A stretch of 64,000 nt of DNA from contig OZ241882.1 of the NCBI GenBank assembly GCA_965203255.1, positions 4,154,001-4,218,000 on the forward strand, read 5' to 3'. Position numbers and translations under genes: made by a program. Positions 34,770 through 42,225 of this stretch are shown piece by piece; the stretch's first letter is position 1; every line of letters starts with the position of its first letter. This DNA is from JAPOUP01 sp965203255 (GTDB lineage: Bacteria > Pseudomonadota > Alphaproteobacteria > Rhodobacterales > Rhodobacteraceae). The notes under the pieces are model-generated. The model was not told the origin of the DNA. It made no database searches and saw only the letters and a program-made list of their open reading frames with translations.

Positions 34770-35584
34770 TCAGGCACCTGCGTCCCTTGCCAGCCTTCGG
34801 AACAGGAACCGGCAGGCGGCCAGCTGCGCCCACGCCACGGAGCTCTCCAGGCTCCGCCCGCAGTCCTTCGCCAGACGGCGGCAGCGCGACATCCAGGCGA
34901 AGGCGCGCTCCACGACCCGGCGGCGGCACGGCACCGTGAACCCCTGGTTCTTTCCACGATCCCCGGCACCTCGGGGACACCCGTCTCCGCGAGCCTGGCG
35001 CGCGGTCCCGCGCCGCTGCAGCCGCTGCCGGCCAACGGCTCCGTCACCTCCGGCGCCTTCACGGGCATCGCCAGGATGGCCTCCGGGGCGCCGTCCCGGT
35101 CCCGCGCGTCGGCCGTGTGGGCCTGGACCACGACCGGGGTCCTCTCCACATCGACGGCGATGTGCCGCCTTCGGCCCCTGGTTCTCTTTCCGGCACCGTA
35201 CCCCGACGGCCCCGCCGTCTCCGTCGTCCTCACCGGCTGGCTGCCGGTCCCGGCGGCGGTCGGCTCCGGGTCACGCCCCGCCCGGTCGCGCAGCGCGTCC
35301 ATCATGCGCTCCGGGACGCCCGTGCCGCGCCATGGATGGAAGTGGTCCCGGGCTGTGGTGAACGGCGCGGAACACCTGGGAACCGCCCGCAACCGGCAGC
35401 CCGTCGCCGGCATGTACTGGACCGCGTCGGGGACCTCGCGGAGATCCGTGGACCGGGGCCGGACCAGCTGCGGCGGCGGCGGCGGAAGCGGCTCGACCAG
35501 AAGCCATTCCCCGTCGGTCAGGTCGCTTTCATATCGCTCCGCATTGCGCCTGTACCTCTCCTGGGTGGTCCCGTTCCAGGCCAT
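34770..35584 (-). pseudogene. IS5-family transposase, frameshifted
   Basis: From ATG 35584 (GGGAGGCTACC upstream), ERYESDLTDGEWLLVEPLPP, STDLREVPDAVQYMPATGC and GYGAGKRTRGRRRHIAVDVE are IS5-family landmarks. The expected IDSQSV reads AGTGSQPV, so the catalytic Asp is lost. The true C-terminus (VVERAFAWMSRCRRLAKDCG... LARDAGA, stop at 34770) is in a different frame, so at least one frameshift separates them. The copy is inactive. Confidence 0.7.
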
Positions 35585-35670
35585 GGTAGCCTCCCTTTCT
35601 GGTTGGAATTCGACATGGAAACACCACATCTGGGAGAGACCATCCACATTTTAGGTCAACCTCTAAAGCC

Positions 35671-36140
35671 AAATGGTCAGAAGACATACATCGTGAGTGG
35701 ATTGACACACTAATGCGCGACGAACCTCGCAGGGACCGCGCAGCACTCGAGCGGACGCGCGACGTGATGAACAAGGCAACACGAGATTGCCTGGTTGCAG
35801 GCTACGAAGCCCCGATCCCATCGCTCGCCTCCCTGACCCAGACGACCGGCACGTTCTGGCAACAGCCATAGTCGGAAGATGTGATGTAATCGTGACGCAG
35901 GATCTGAAGGACTTCCCTGAGGACGCAGTTGAGCCTTACGGCATCGAAATTCTACACCCGGACGACTTCCTCAGTTATCACCTCGCGCTTGCACCAAGCC
36001 TGTTCTGCTCTGCGTTCCGCAAAGTCCGCGCCCGCCTCAAGAACCCTCCGTACACGGCCGAAGACTATCTCGTCATCCTCACCTAGCAGGGGTTGGTCGC
36101 AACAGCGGCAGAGCTAAGGCAATTCAAGAAACGGATTTAA
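35671..36140 (+). pseudogene. PIN-domain toxin-like remnant
   Basis: KWSEDIHREWIDTLMRD, ERTRDVMNKATRDCLVAGYEA reads in one frame from 35671; LPDPDDRHVLATAIVGRCDVIVTQDLKDFP, GIEILHPDDFL continues in another from about 35820. An in-frame TAG at 36084 interrupts the end, after which QGLVATAAELRQFKKRI runs to TAA at 36138. LPDPDDRHVLA is typical of a PIN family. The N-terminal third with the first catalytic Asp is missing next to the IS5 remnant. No antitoxin is visible. Confidence 0.6.
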
Positions 36141-36617
36141 TTGAAGAAAATTGAAATTTTGTGGCATTACACAAGAATGGCAAACTTGGGAATGAGGCGA
36201 GTAAGATCTATGAATTCCATTTCTGAGCCCGTCCTGAGCAACCTGTACCTCAGAACAAGGATTTGAATACTTGGTCAGCGAAGTTCGCAAATTTGCTGCG
36301 GATAGATATTTTCTGGTTGAGCCAAGATCTGGAACCAAGATTCCAAGGCAACATCTCGGCAGAACAGCCAGCTTCTGATTCAAGTCCGAGAGCGACAGGT
36401 CCGGCAGGCGGGCAGTATGGAGCCAAAGTCGGGGCCCATTGTGCCCTTGCCATGTTGGCGGAAACCGGACCGTTCGGGCTACTGGGCGTAGTAGCCGGTC
36501 GGCTTGAGTTCCAGAGGGGCGGCCAAGGGCATCCGCAGGGCTCCTGAGGCGGATGCCCTGCGCAGACGCACGTCCATCCGATTCTGCACCGCCCTCACCC
36601 GCACGTTGGTACCCGAA
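36141..36617. other. Intergenic stretch, no gene seen
   Basis: I see no coding sequence or recognisable element between the PIN remnant and the coxM-type gene, apart from the stem-loop near its right end listed separately. Base composition is lower in GC than the flanks between 36141 and 36300, which hints at foreign DNA. Confidence 0.4.
36526..36559 (-). terminator. Stem-loop downstream of the cox-like operon
   Basis: A perfect 11-bp inverted repeat (AGGGCATCCGC at 36526-36536, GCGGATGCCCT at 36549-36559) with a 12-nt loop lies 59 bp after the coxM-type stop on the minus strand. There is no T tract, so it may be a transcript-stabilising or Rho-assisted end rather than a classical terminator. 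Confidence 0.4.
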
Positions 36618-37409
36618 TCAGGCAGCCGCAACGGCTCGCTTCGCCATGACCTTGATCAAATTGGCCCGGTACTCTGCTGAACCGTGCATGTCACTCATCA
36701 GTTCATCAGAAGATACATCTACGCCGTCCACTGCTTCAGCGGAGAAATCCGCTGAAAGCGCGGCCTCAAGACCTGCGTGCCGGAATACCCCATCCGACCC
36801 CGCGCCAATGACGGCAACACGTACGCCGCTGGTGGTCTTGGCGACGAAAACCCCGACCATTGCGTACCGCGAGGCAGGGTTGGGGAACTTGGCGTAGGCA
36901 GAGCGTTCAGCCTTGGGGAAAACCACGCTCGTGATGACCTCTTTGGCATCCAGCGCCGTTTCGAAGAGACCCGTGAAGAAATCATCCGCGGCAATCCCGC
37001 GCCTGTTCGTCTTGATAGTGGCACCCAGTCCCAGAACCGCGGCAGGGTAGTCAGCGGCAGGATCATTGTTGGCAATGGAGCCACCAATGGTCCCCCGGTG
37101 CCTGACCGCTGGATCGCCAACTCCGGCAGCTAGCGCGGCAACAGCTGGAGCATTCGCCTGAACATTGGCATCGCCAGCGACCTCCGCATGGGTTGTCATC
37201 GCTCCAACCACCACGTCAGTAACCGAGACCGAGACACCGGACAGGCCCGCTCCCGCAAGGCTGATCAGATCCGAAGGCGCGGCAAGGCGTTGCCTGATGG
37301 TTGGAAGAAGCGTCTGGCCACCTGCGAGAAGCTGGCCATCTGCCACCGCCGCAAGCTTTGCCGCGGCATCATCTGCAGAGGCAGACCTGTGAAAGTTCAT
37401 TGCATACAT
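36618..37409 (-). CDS. coxM: Molybdenum hydroxylase FAD-binding subunit (CoxM-like)
   Basis: A 263-aa FAD subunit of the xanthine dehydrogenase family. LLAGGQTLLPTIRQRL and GTIGGSIANNDPAADYPAAV are the two FAD-binding signatures. It would pass electrons from the 2Fe-2S subunit to an acceptor. It is last in a minus-strand operon coxG-coxS-coxL-coxM, 14 bp after coxL. The substrate is set by the large subunit, which is not of the true CO-dehydrogenase type. Confidence 0.85.
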   Translation of the reverse strand: MYAMNFHRSASADDAAAKLAAVADGQLLAGGQTLLPTIRQRLAAPSDLISLAGAGLSGVSVSVTDVVVGAMTTHAEVAGDANVQANAPAVAALAAGVGDPAVRHRGTIGGSIANNDPAADYPAAVLGLGATIKTNRRGIAADDFFTGLFETALDAKEVITSVVFPKAERSAYAKFPNPASRYAMVGVFVAKTTSGVRVAVIGAGSDGVFRHAGLEAALSADFSAEAVDGVDVSSDELMSDMHGSAEYRANLIKVMAKRAVAAA

Positions 37410-37423
37410 ATCGAGTGCCTCCC

Positions 37424-39784
37424 CTACTCAGCTGCAATCGCGGAACTGTTGGCCTGAATTGCGGTCCAAACCGCTGCCGGTGTGGCCGGCATCTCCAGGT
37501 CCTCGGTTCCGATGGCATCGGTTATCGCATTGATGATCGCCGGCGGCGAACCAATGGCACCTGCTTCGCCGCAGCCCTTGATCCCAAGCGGGTTGTTCGG
37601 GCAGGCGGTCGTATTGTGCTCAATCCGGTAGCTAACCAGATCGTCTGCGCGCGGCATGGCATAATCCATGTAGGACGCTGTCAGTAGCTGGCCGTCATCG
37701 TCGTAGACCACCCGCTCAAGGAGCGCTTGGCCCACACCTTGAGCCACGCCTCCGTGAACCTGCCCCTCAACGATCATCGGGTTGATGAGCGTTCCGAAGT
37801 CATCGGCAGCCACGAACTGGCAGAGTTCGACCGTTCCGGTTTCCGGATCGACTTCGACCTCGGCGATATAGGTTCCGGCCGGGAACGTGAAGTTCACCGG
37901 ATCATAAAAGGAGCCTTCCTTAAGGCCAGGCTCCATGCCTTCGGGCAGATCATGGGCAGTGTAGGCGGCAAGCCCTACCTCGTGCCAACCCATCACCTTG
38001 TTGGTTCCCGGAACCTTTACCTGACTGTCCTCGAAGATCAGTTCATCCTCGTTGGCGTCAAGCTTGTGCGCGGCGATCTTTCGGACCTTGACCTCGACCT
38101 TGTCCATTGCCTTGACTATGGCCGACATTCCCACGGCACCCGAGCGTGAACCATAGGTACCCATGCCGAACTGGACTTTGTCGGTGTCGCCATGGACGAT
38201 CGAAACACTTTCAATCGGAACTGAGAAGCGCTCGGCGACAATCTGGGCGAATGTGGTCTCGTGACCTTGGCCATGGCTATGCGAGCCCGTCAGAATTTCG
38301 ATGGTACCAACCGGATTGACCCGGACCTCCGCAGATTCCCAGAGCCCGACGCCTGCCCCGAGCGAACCGACTGCGGCTGAAGGCGCTATTCCACAGGCTT
38401 CGATATAGGAAGAATAGCCCAATCCCCGCAGCTTTCCACGAGCCGCCGATTCAGCTTTCCGCGCAGCGAAACCTGCGACATCCGCTGCCGCTTGGGCTTT
38501 GTCCATGTTGCCAGCGAAATCGCCGCAGTCATAGGCCATGATCACCGGTGTCTGATGCGGAAATTCCTGGATGAAGTTCCTGCGCCGGAGTTCGGCCGGG
38601 TCCATTCCCAATTCGCGCGCCGCCTTTTCGATGAGGCGCTCAATCAGGTAACAGGCCTCTGGCCGGCCCGCTCCGCGATAGGCATCCACCGGGACTGTGT
38701 TGGTGTATACCGCACGCACGTTGCAGTGAATGTTCGGAATACTGTACTGGCCCGAGAGCAACGTGGCATAAAGATACGTCGGCACGGCTGACGAGAACAG
38801 CGACATATAGGCACCGAAATTCGCGACTGTATCAACCTTGAAGCCGGTAACCTTGCCATCGGAGTCGAATCCCATCCGGGCGGTCGTGACATGGTCGCGA
38901 CCATGTGCATCTGTCATGAATGCCTCGGTACGGTTTGAGGTCCACTTGACACTGCGGCTGGTCTTCATCGATGCCCAGAGGCAGACGATCTCTTCTGGAT
39001 AGATGTAGATTTTGGATCCGAACCCACCCCCAACGTCCGGCGCGATCACGCGCAGCTTGTGTTCGGGTGCGACCTGATAGAAGGCGGAGAGAACGAGTCG
39101 CGCCACGTGAGGGTTCTGGCTTGTGGTGTAGAGCGTGTAGTGGTCCTCGGCCTCGTCATAGGTGGCAACCGCGGAGCGGGGCTCCATTGCATTGGGTGCC
39201 AGACGATTGTTCGTGAGTTCGATCGAAGTGACGTGGCTGGCATCCGCGATTCCCGCGTCCGTGGCCGCCTGATCCCCGATTTCCCAGTCGTAGATCAGGT
39301 TACCCGGAGCATTCTCGTGGATCTCCGGTGCACCACTCTCCAGCGCATTGTTCGCGGCAACCACCGCAGGCAGGATCTCGTAATCGACCTCAACCGCCTC
39401 GGCTGCTGCGCGCGCCGCCTCGTCCGTCTCGCCGATCACTACCGCGACGGCGTCACCAACATAGCGCACCTTTTCCGTCGCAAGTGCTGACCAAGCGCCC
39501 ATATTCATCGGGGAGCCGTCCTTTGAGGTAATGGCCCAGCCGCAGATCAGGTTGCCAATGCCATCGCCGGTGAGTTCCGCACCATCGAGAACCGCGATGA
39601 TTCCGGGCATGCCGGACGCCACGCTCCTGTCCATCCCCTTGACCATGGCATGGGCGTGCGGGCTTCGGACAAAGGCGGCGTAAGCCTGGTTCTCCGAGCG
39701 GACATCATCGGTGTACTTTCCTTTGCCGGTGATGAAGCGCTTGTCTTCCTTCCGCTTTACGCGGGCTCCGATTCCTGTCGACAT
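37424..39784 (-). CDS. coxL: Molybdenum hydroxylase large subunit, form II CoxL type
   Basis: A 786-aa Mo-cofactor subunit. I chose ATG 39784 because GGGAGGAACC precedes it and MSTGIGARVKRKEDKRFITGKG is the normal start. The active-site loop reads VDAYRGAGRPEA (about residues 365-375), which is the form II signature; form I CO dehydrogenases have AYRCSFR instead. GVAQGVGQALLE and GIKGCGEAGAIGSPPAIINA near the C-terminus (with the catalytic Glu) are conserved. It probably hydroxylates an aromatic or other organic compound rather than oxidising CO. No molybdopterin maturation genes are seen in the window. Confidence 0.85.
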   Translation of the reverse strand: MSTGIGARVKRKEDKRFITGKGKYTDDVRSENQAYAAFVRSPHAHAMVKGMDRSVASGMPGIIAVLDGAELTGDGIGNLICGWAITSKDGSPMNMGAWSALATEKVRYVGDAVAVVIGETDEAARAAAEAVEVDYEILPAVVAANNALESGAPEIHENAPGNLIYDWEIGDQAATDAGIADASHVTSIELTNNRLAPNAMEPRSAVATYDEAEDHYTLYTTSQNPHVARLVLSAFYQVAPEHKLRVIAPDVGGGFGSKIYIYPEEIVCLWASMKTSRSVKWTSNRTEAFMTDAHGRDHVTTARMGFDSDGKVTGFKVDTVANFGAYMSLFSSAVPTYLYATLLSGQYSIPNIHCNVRAVYTNTVPVDAYRGAGRPEACYLIERLIEKAARELGMDPAELRRRNFIQEFPHQTPVIMAYDCGDFAGNMDKAQAAADVAGFAARKAESAARGKLRGLGYSSYIEACGIAPSAAVGSLGAGVGLWESAEVRVNPVGTIEILTGSHSHGQGHETTFAQIVAERFSVPIESVSIVHGDTDKVQFGMGTYGSRSGAVGMSAIVKAMDKVEVKVRKIAAHKLDANEDELIFEDSQVKVPGTNKVMGWHEVGLAAYTAHDLPEGMEPGLKEGSFYDPVNFTFPAGTYIAEVEVDPETGTVELCQFVAADDFGTLINPMIVEGQVHGGVAQGVGQALLERVVYDDDGQLLTASYMDYAMPRADDLVSYRIEHNTTACPNNPLGIKGCGEAGAIGSPPAIINAITDAIGTEDLEMPATPAAVWTAIQANSSAIAAE

Positions 39785-39806
39785 CTTTGGTTCCTCCCTC
39801 GTCCGA

Positions 39807-40277
39807 TCACATTTCGCCAGCGGCCTGCTGGATGGATCTGACAATGTTGTGATAGCCCGTGCAACGGCAGATGTTACCTTCGAGTTCGTGACGGATCGCG
39901 GCCTCGGTCAGTTCATCGCCTGCCGCACGGTAGCGATTCACCATATCGATCCCCGACATGATCATGCCCGGTGTGCAGAAGCCGCACTGTAGTCCATGGT
40001 TGTCATTGAAGGCCTTCTGCATAGGATGCAGCCCGCCGTTCGAGATGCCTTCGATGGTCGTGACCTCAGTCCCGTCAGCCTCTGCCGCGAGCATGGTGCA
40101 CGCCTTGACCGCCTTTCCATTCACATGGATGACACAGGCACCACACTGAGAGGTGTCGCAGCCGATATGCGTGCCGGTTAGCCTCAGCGTTTCCCGCAGG
40201 AAGTCTGACAGGAGGGTTTCACCGGGGACGTCCCGGGTCACCTCCTTGCCATTCACGTTCAGATTGATCGGGGTCAT
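39807..40277 (-). CDS. coxS: Molybdenum hydroxylase 2Fe-2S subunit (CoxS-like)
   Basis: A 156-aa protein with both expected clusters: the N-terminal plant-ferredoxin type CDTSQCGACVIHVNG...C and the C-terminal LQCGFCTPGMIMSG...NICRCTGY. All eight cysteines are visible. It lies 22 bp upstream of coxL in transcription order and carries electrons from the Mo site to FAD in the M subunit. Confidence 0.9.
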   Translation of the reverse strand: MTPINLNVNGKEVTRDVPGETLLSDFLRETLRLTGTHIGCDTSQCGACVIHVNGKAVKACTMLAAEADGTEVTTIEGISNGGLHPMQKAFNDNHGLQCGFCTPGMIMSGIDMVNRYRAAGDELTEAAIRHELEGNICRCTGYHNIVRSIQQAAGEM

Positions 40278-40319
40278 TTCTATCCTCCATTGATGTCGGC
40301 TGGCAAGATTTCGATTCGA

Positions 40320-40859
40320 CTAGCCAAACAGTCTCCTGAACCATCCCTTCTTCGGTTCCTCCGGAGTGTCCGTGGGTTCTGGCAGCTGTTCCGCGGAAGG
40401 AACTGGCTCGGACGCGTTTGCGTCTTCGATCTCCTTCTGGAAATTGGAGAAAAATCGATCCGCCATCTTCTTGGCGAAACTGTCGATTATACGGCTGCCA
40501 AGTTGAGCCAGTTTTCCGCCGACTTTCACGTCGACTTCATAGGCGATCTCGGTCCCGCCTTCCTTTGGCGAAAGGCGTACCGTTGCGCCGCCTCTACAGA
40601 AACCGGCAGGTCCGGCGTTCGCTTCACCTTCGAGCCTGACAGTGTTGGGCGCGTCGACATCCGTGAGTCTGACAGTTCCGTTGAAAGTCGCCTTGACCGG
40701 TCCGACCTTCTGCATCACGATTGCCTTGAATCCTTCTTCGGGTGAGCCGGTGAATTCCGAGCAGCCCGGGATGCAGGCCATCAGCACCTTTGGATCGAGC
40801 AGTCCAGCCCATACCTGCGGTTGTTTGGCTGCAATCACTCTCACTTCACTCATTTCCAT
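40320..40859 (-). CDS. coxG: CoxG-like SRPBCC protein with C-terminal anchor
   Basis: A 179-aa CoxG-family protein. QVWAGLLDPKVLMACIPGCSEFTG and TFNGTVRLTDVDAPNTVRLEGEANAG are the family core of the START/SRPBCC fold. An acidic, proline-rich linker (PVPSAEQLPEPTDTPEEP) leads to KKGWFRRLFG, a short basic amphipathic tail able to touch the membrane. In CO dehydrogenase systems CoxG is linked to enzyme recruitment and quinone transfer. It is first in the operon, 42 bp upstream of coxS. Confidence 0.85.
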   Translation of the reverse strand: MEMSEVRVIAAKQPQVWAGLLDPKVLMACIPGCSEFTGSPEEGFKAIVMQKVGPVKATFNGTVRLTDVDAPNTVRLEGEANAGPAGFCRGGATVRLSPKEGGTEIAYEVDVKVGGKLAQLGSRIIDSFAKKMADRFFSNFQKEIEDANASEPVPSAEQLPEPTDTPEEPKKGWFRRLFG

Positions 40860-40950
40860 GGCACGCCTTTCGATATCCTTCGTCGTGGATCAAGTAGTAA
40901 CGATCTTATTTCCGAGGTCCAAGCCAGGAAATTCAACCAATGGCGTAGAC

Positions 40951-41470
40951 TCATCTCTCAGGAGTACCGTGAGTTAGGCCACATTCCTCGTAGATCACAA
41001 TGATCCGCCCATCCGCAAGTGCCGCGGAAATCGCATCATCCACCGAATGGGAGAGAGGTCTGTAAGCGAAATGAACGCCAACTCCGCGTGCCCATTTGCT
41101 GACAGCGAACCCCGGCAATGGCGGAAGATGTGCCGCAAGGCCGTTTGAGAGGCCATGTTTCAGCTGGGCTAGCGGGGCTCATGGCCGCCATGACCTCTCC
41201 TGAGGCGAGCGCATCCATCGCTGCGGAGGTGCTGGGCAGACGACGAACGTTGCGGGGCATCTGACCGCCGGCAAAGCTCGAGAGATAGAAATCCGAGATC
41301 GAATCGTTCTCCACCGCGACGCAGTCGAAACGGAAATGAGGTACGGTTGGACCGCAATCAGGATAGTCGTCTTCACGGGTTGCGATCGCGATTCTCTCGT
41401 TTGCATACTGTCCGGTGAAGACAACCTGCTCGACCCGGCAGGTAAAGGCACTGTTGTAAGGCACGCGCAT
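40951..41470 (-). pseudogene. Substrate-binding-like protein remnant of a PQQ-associated cluster
   Basis: VMRVPYNSAFTCRVEQVVFT, QYANERIAIATREDDYPDCG, HFRFDCVAVENDSISDFYL and AAMDALASGEVMAAMSP read in one minus frame; at about 41170 homology jumps to AQLKHGLSNGLAAHLPPLPGFAVSKW and SHSVDDAISAALADGRIIVIYEE, ending at 40951. It looks like the C-terminal part of a periplasmic substrate-binding protein. It lacks its N-terminus and has one frameshift. The adjacent beta-propeller fragment suggests both belonged to a quinoprotein dehydrogenase gene set. Confidence 0.5.
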
Positions 41471-41565
41471 CACCACGTTCGACATTCGGCCGCCGGTTGG
41501 CGGACCCTTCCAGATGGCGTTCGTCCCGACCGTGCTCGGCCCGTGGGTTTCGAACTGACTGAGGG

Positions 41566-41816
41566 GGATACACATGCGTTTCTCGCATTTGGGCCATCAA
41601 ACCATGTCGCCGTTGCGAATGCGGTGACCTACGAGGTCGAGGACCATATCCTCGTCGGGCGTCGGATATGGCATATGGCTTTCGCCCGATAAAGCGCTCC
41701 TCTTCACGACGAATGGAGTATCCGGCGACGTGACGGTGATCGATGTCGCGCGTCGAGAAGCAATCAAGACCATCAAGGTGGGGCGTTTCCCTTGGGGCGC
41801 GGCGCTCAGACCCTAA
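41566..41816 (+). pseudogene. C-terminal fragment of a PQQ-associated beta-propeller protein
   Basis: THAFLAFGPSNHVAVANAVTY, EDHILVGRRIWHMAF is followed one frame over by KALLFTTNGVSGDVTVIDV, KTIKVGRFPWG and a stop at 41816. The VIDV....KTI.VGR.PWG end is typical of the YVTN-type propeller encoded beside PQQ-dependent alcohol dehydrogenases. Only the last 80 residues remain and a frameshift splits them. Confidence 0.5.
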
Positions 41817-41834
41817 GCCAACAGAAAGGATGAC

Positions 41835-42167
41835 GTGAATTCACCTACGAGTACCGCTGCGATCCTGGCACTTGCCGCAACTCCGGCACTCGCAGAGACG
41901 CAACGAAGTGACGGCAATTCAAACGAGACCTGCCGTCGGCTGTCATCATCGGTTTCCGGAGGATCAGTGAGGCTCGGATGCCCCGGGATCCCTGGAATCT
42001 GGAAATGGGGCCTCGAATGTCATTTGAGCCGGAGTTCCGCGCAGGCAGCGGACCACGGGTCTTTATGCAGTCGGTCATGCGTCCTGTGGCGGGCATGGCA
42101 CCCGACATATGGGGCAACTCCTCGATTGCTTCAGGTCAAGATTTCATGGGTTAAACTTCAAGCTTGA
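41835..42167 (+). other. Fragment with an N-terminal signal peptide
   Basis: MNSPTSTAAILALAATPALAE looks like a signal peptide 18 bp after the beta-propeller fragment, but the following sequence (from QRSDGNSNETC) has no recognisable domain and changes character quickly. It is probably the start of another decayed gene from the same PQQ-associated set. I would not rely on it as a functional gene. Confidence 0.3.
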
Positions 42168-42225
42168 AATAAAATCCAAACTGAGCCAGCCTCTGATGGG
42201 AAATCGCAGGGAGAAGCGGGAATCC

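Noticed and set aside
37424..39784. Calling the operon an aerobic CO dehydrogenase
   Set aside because: The active-site loop is AYRGAGR, not the AYRCSFR loop of true CO dehydrogenases.
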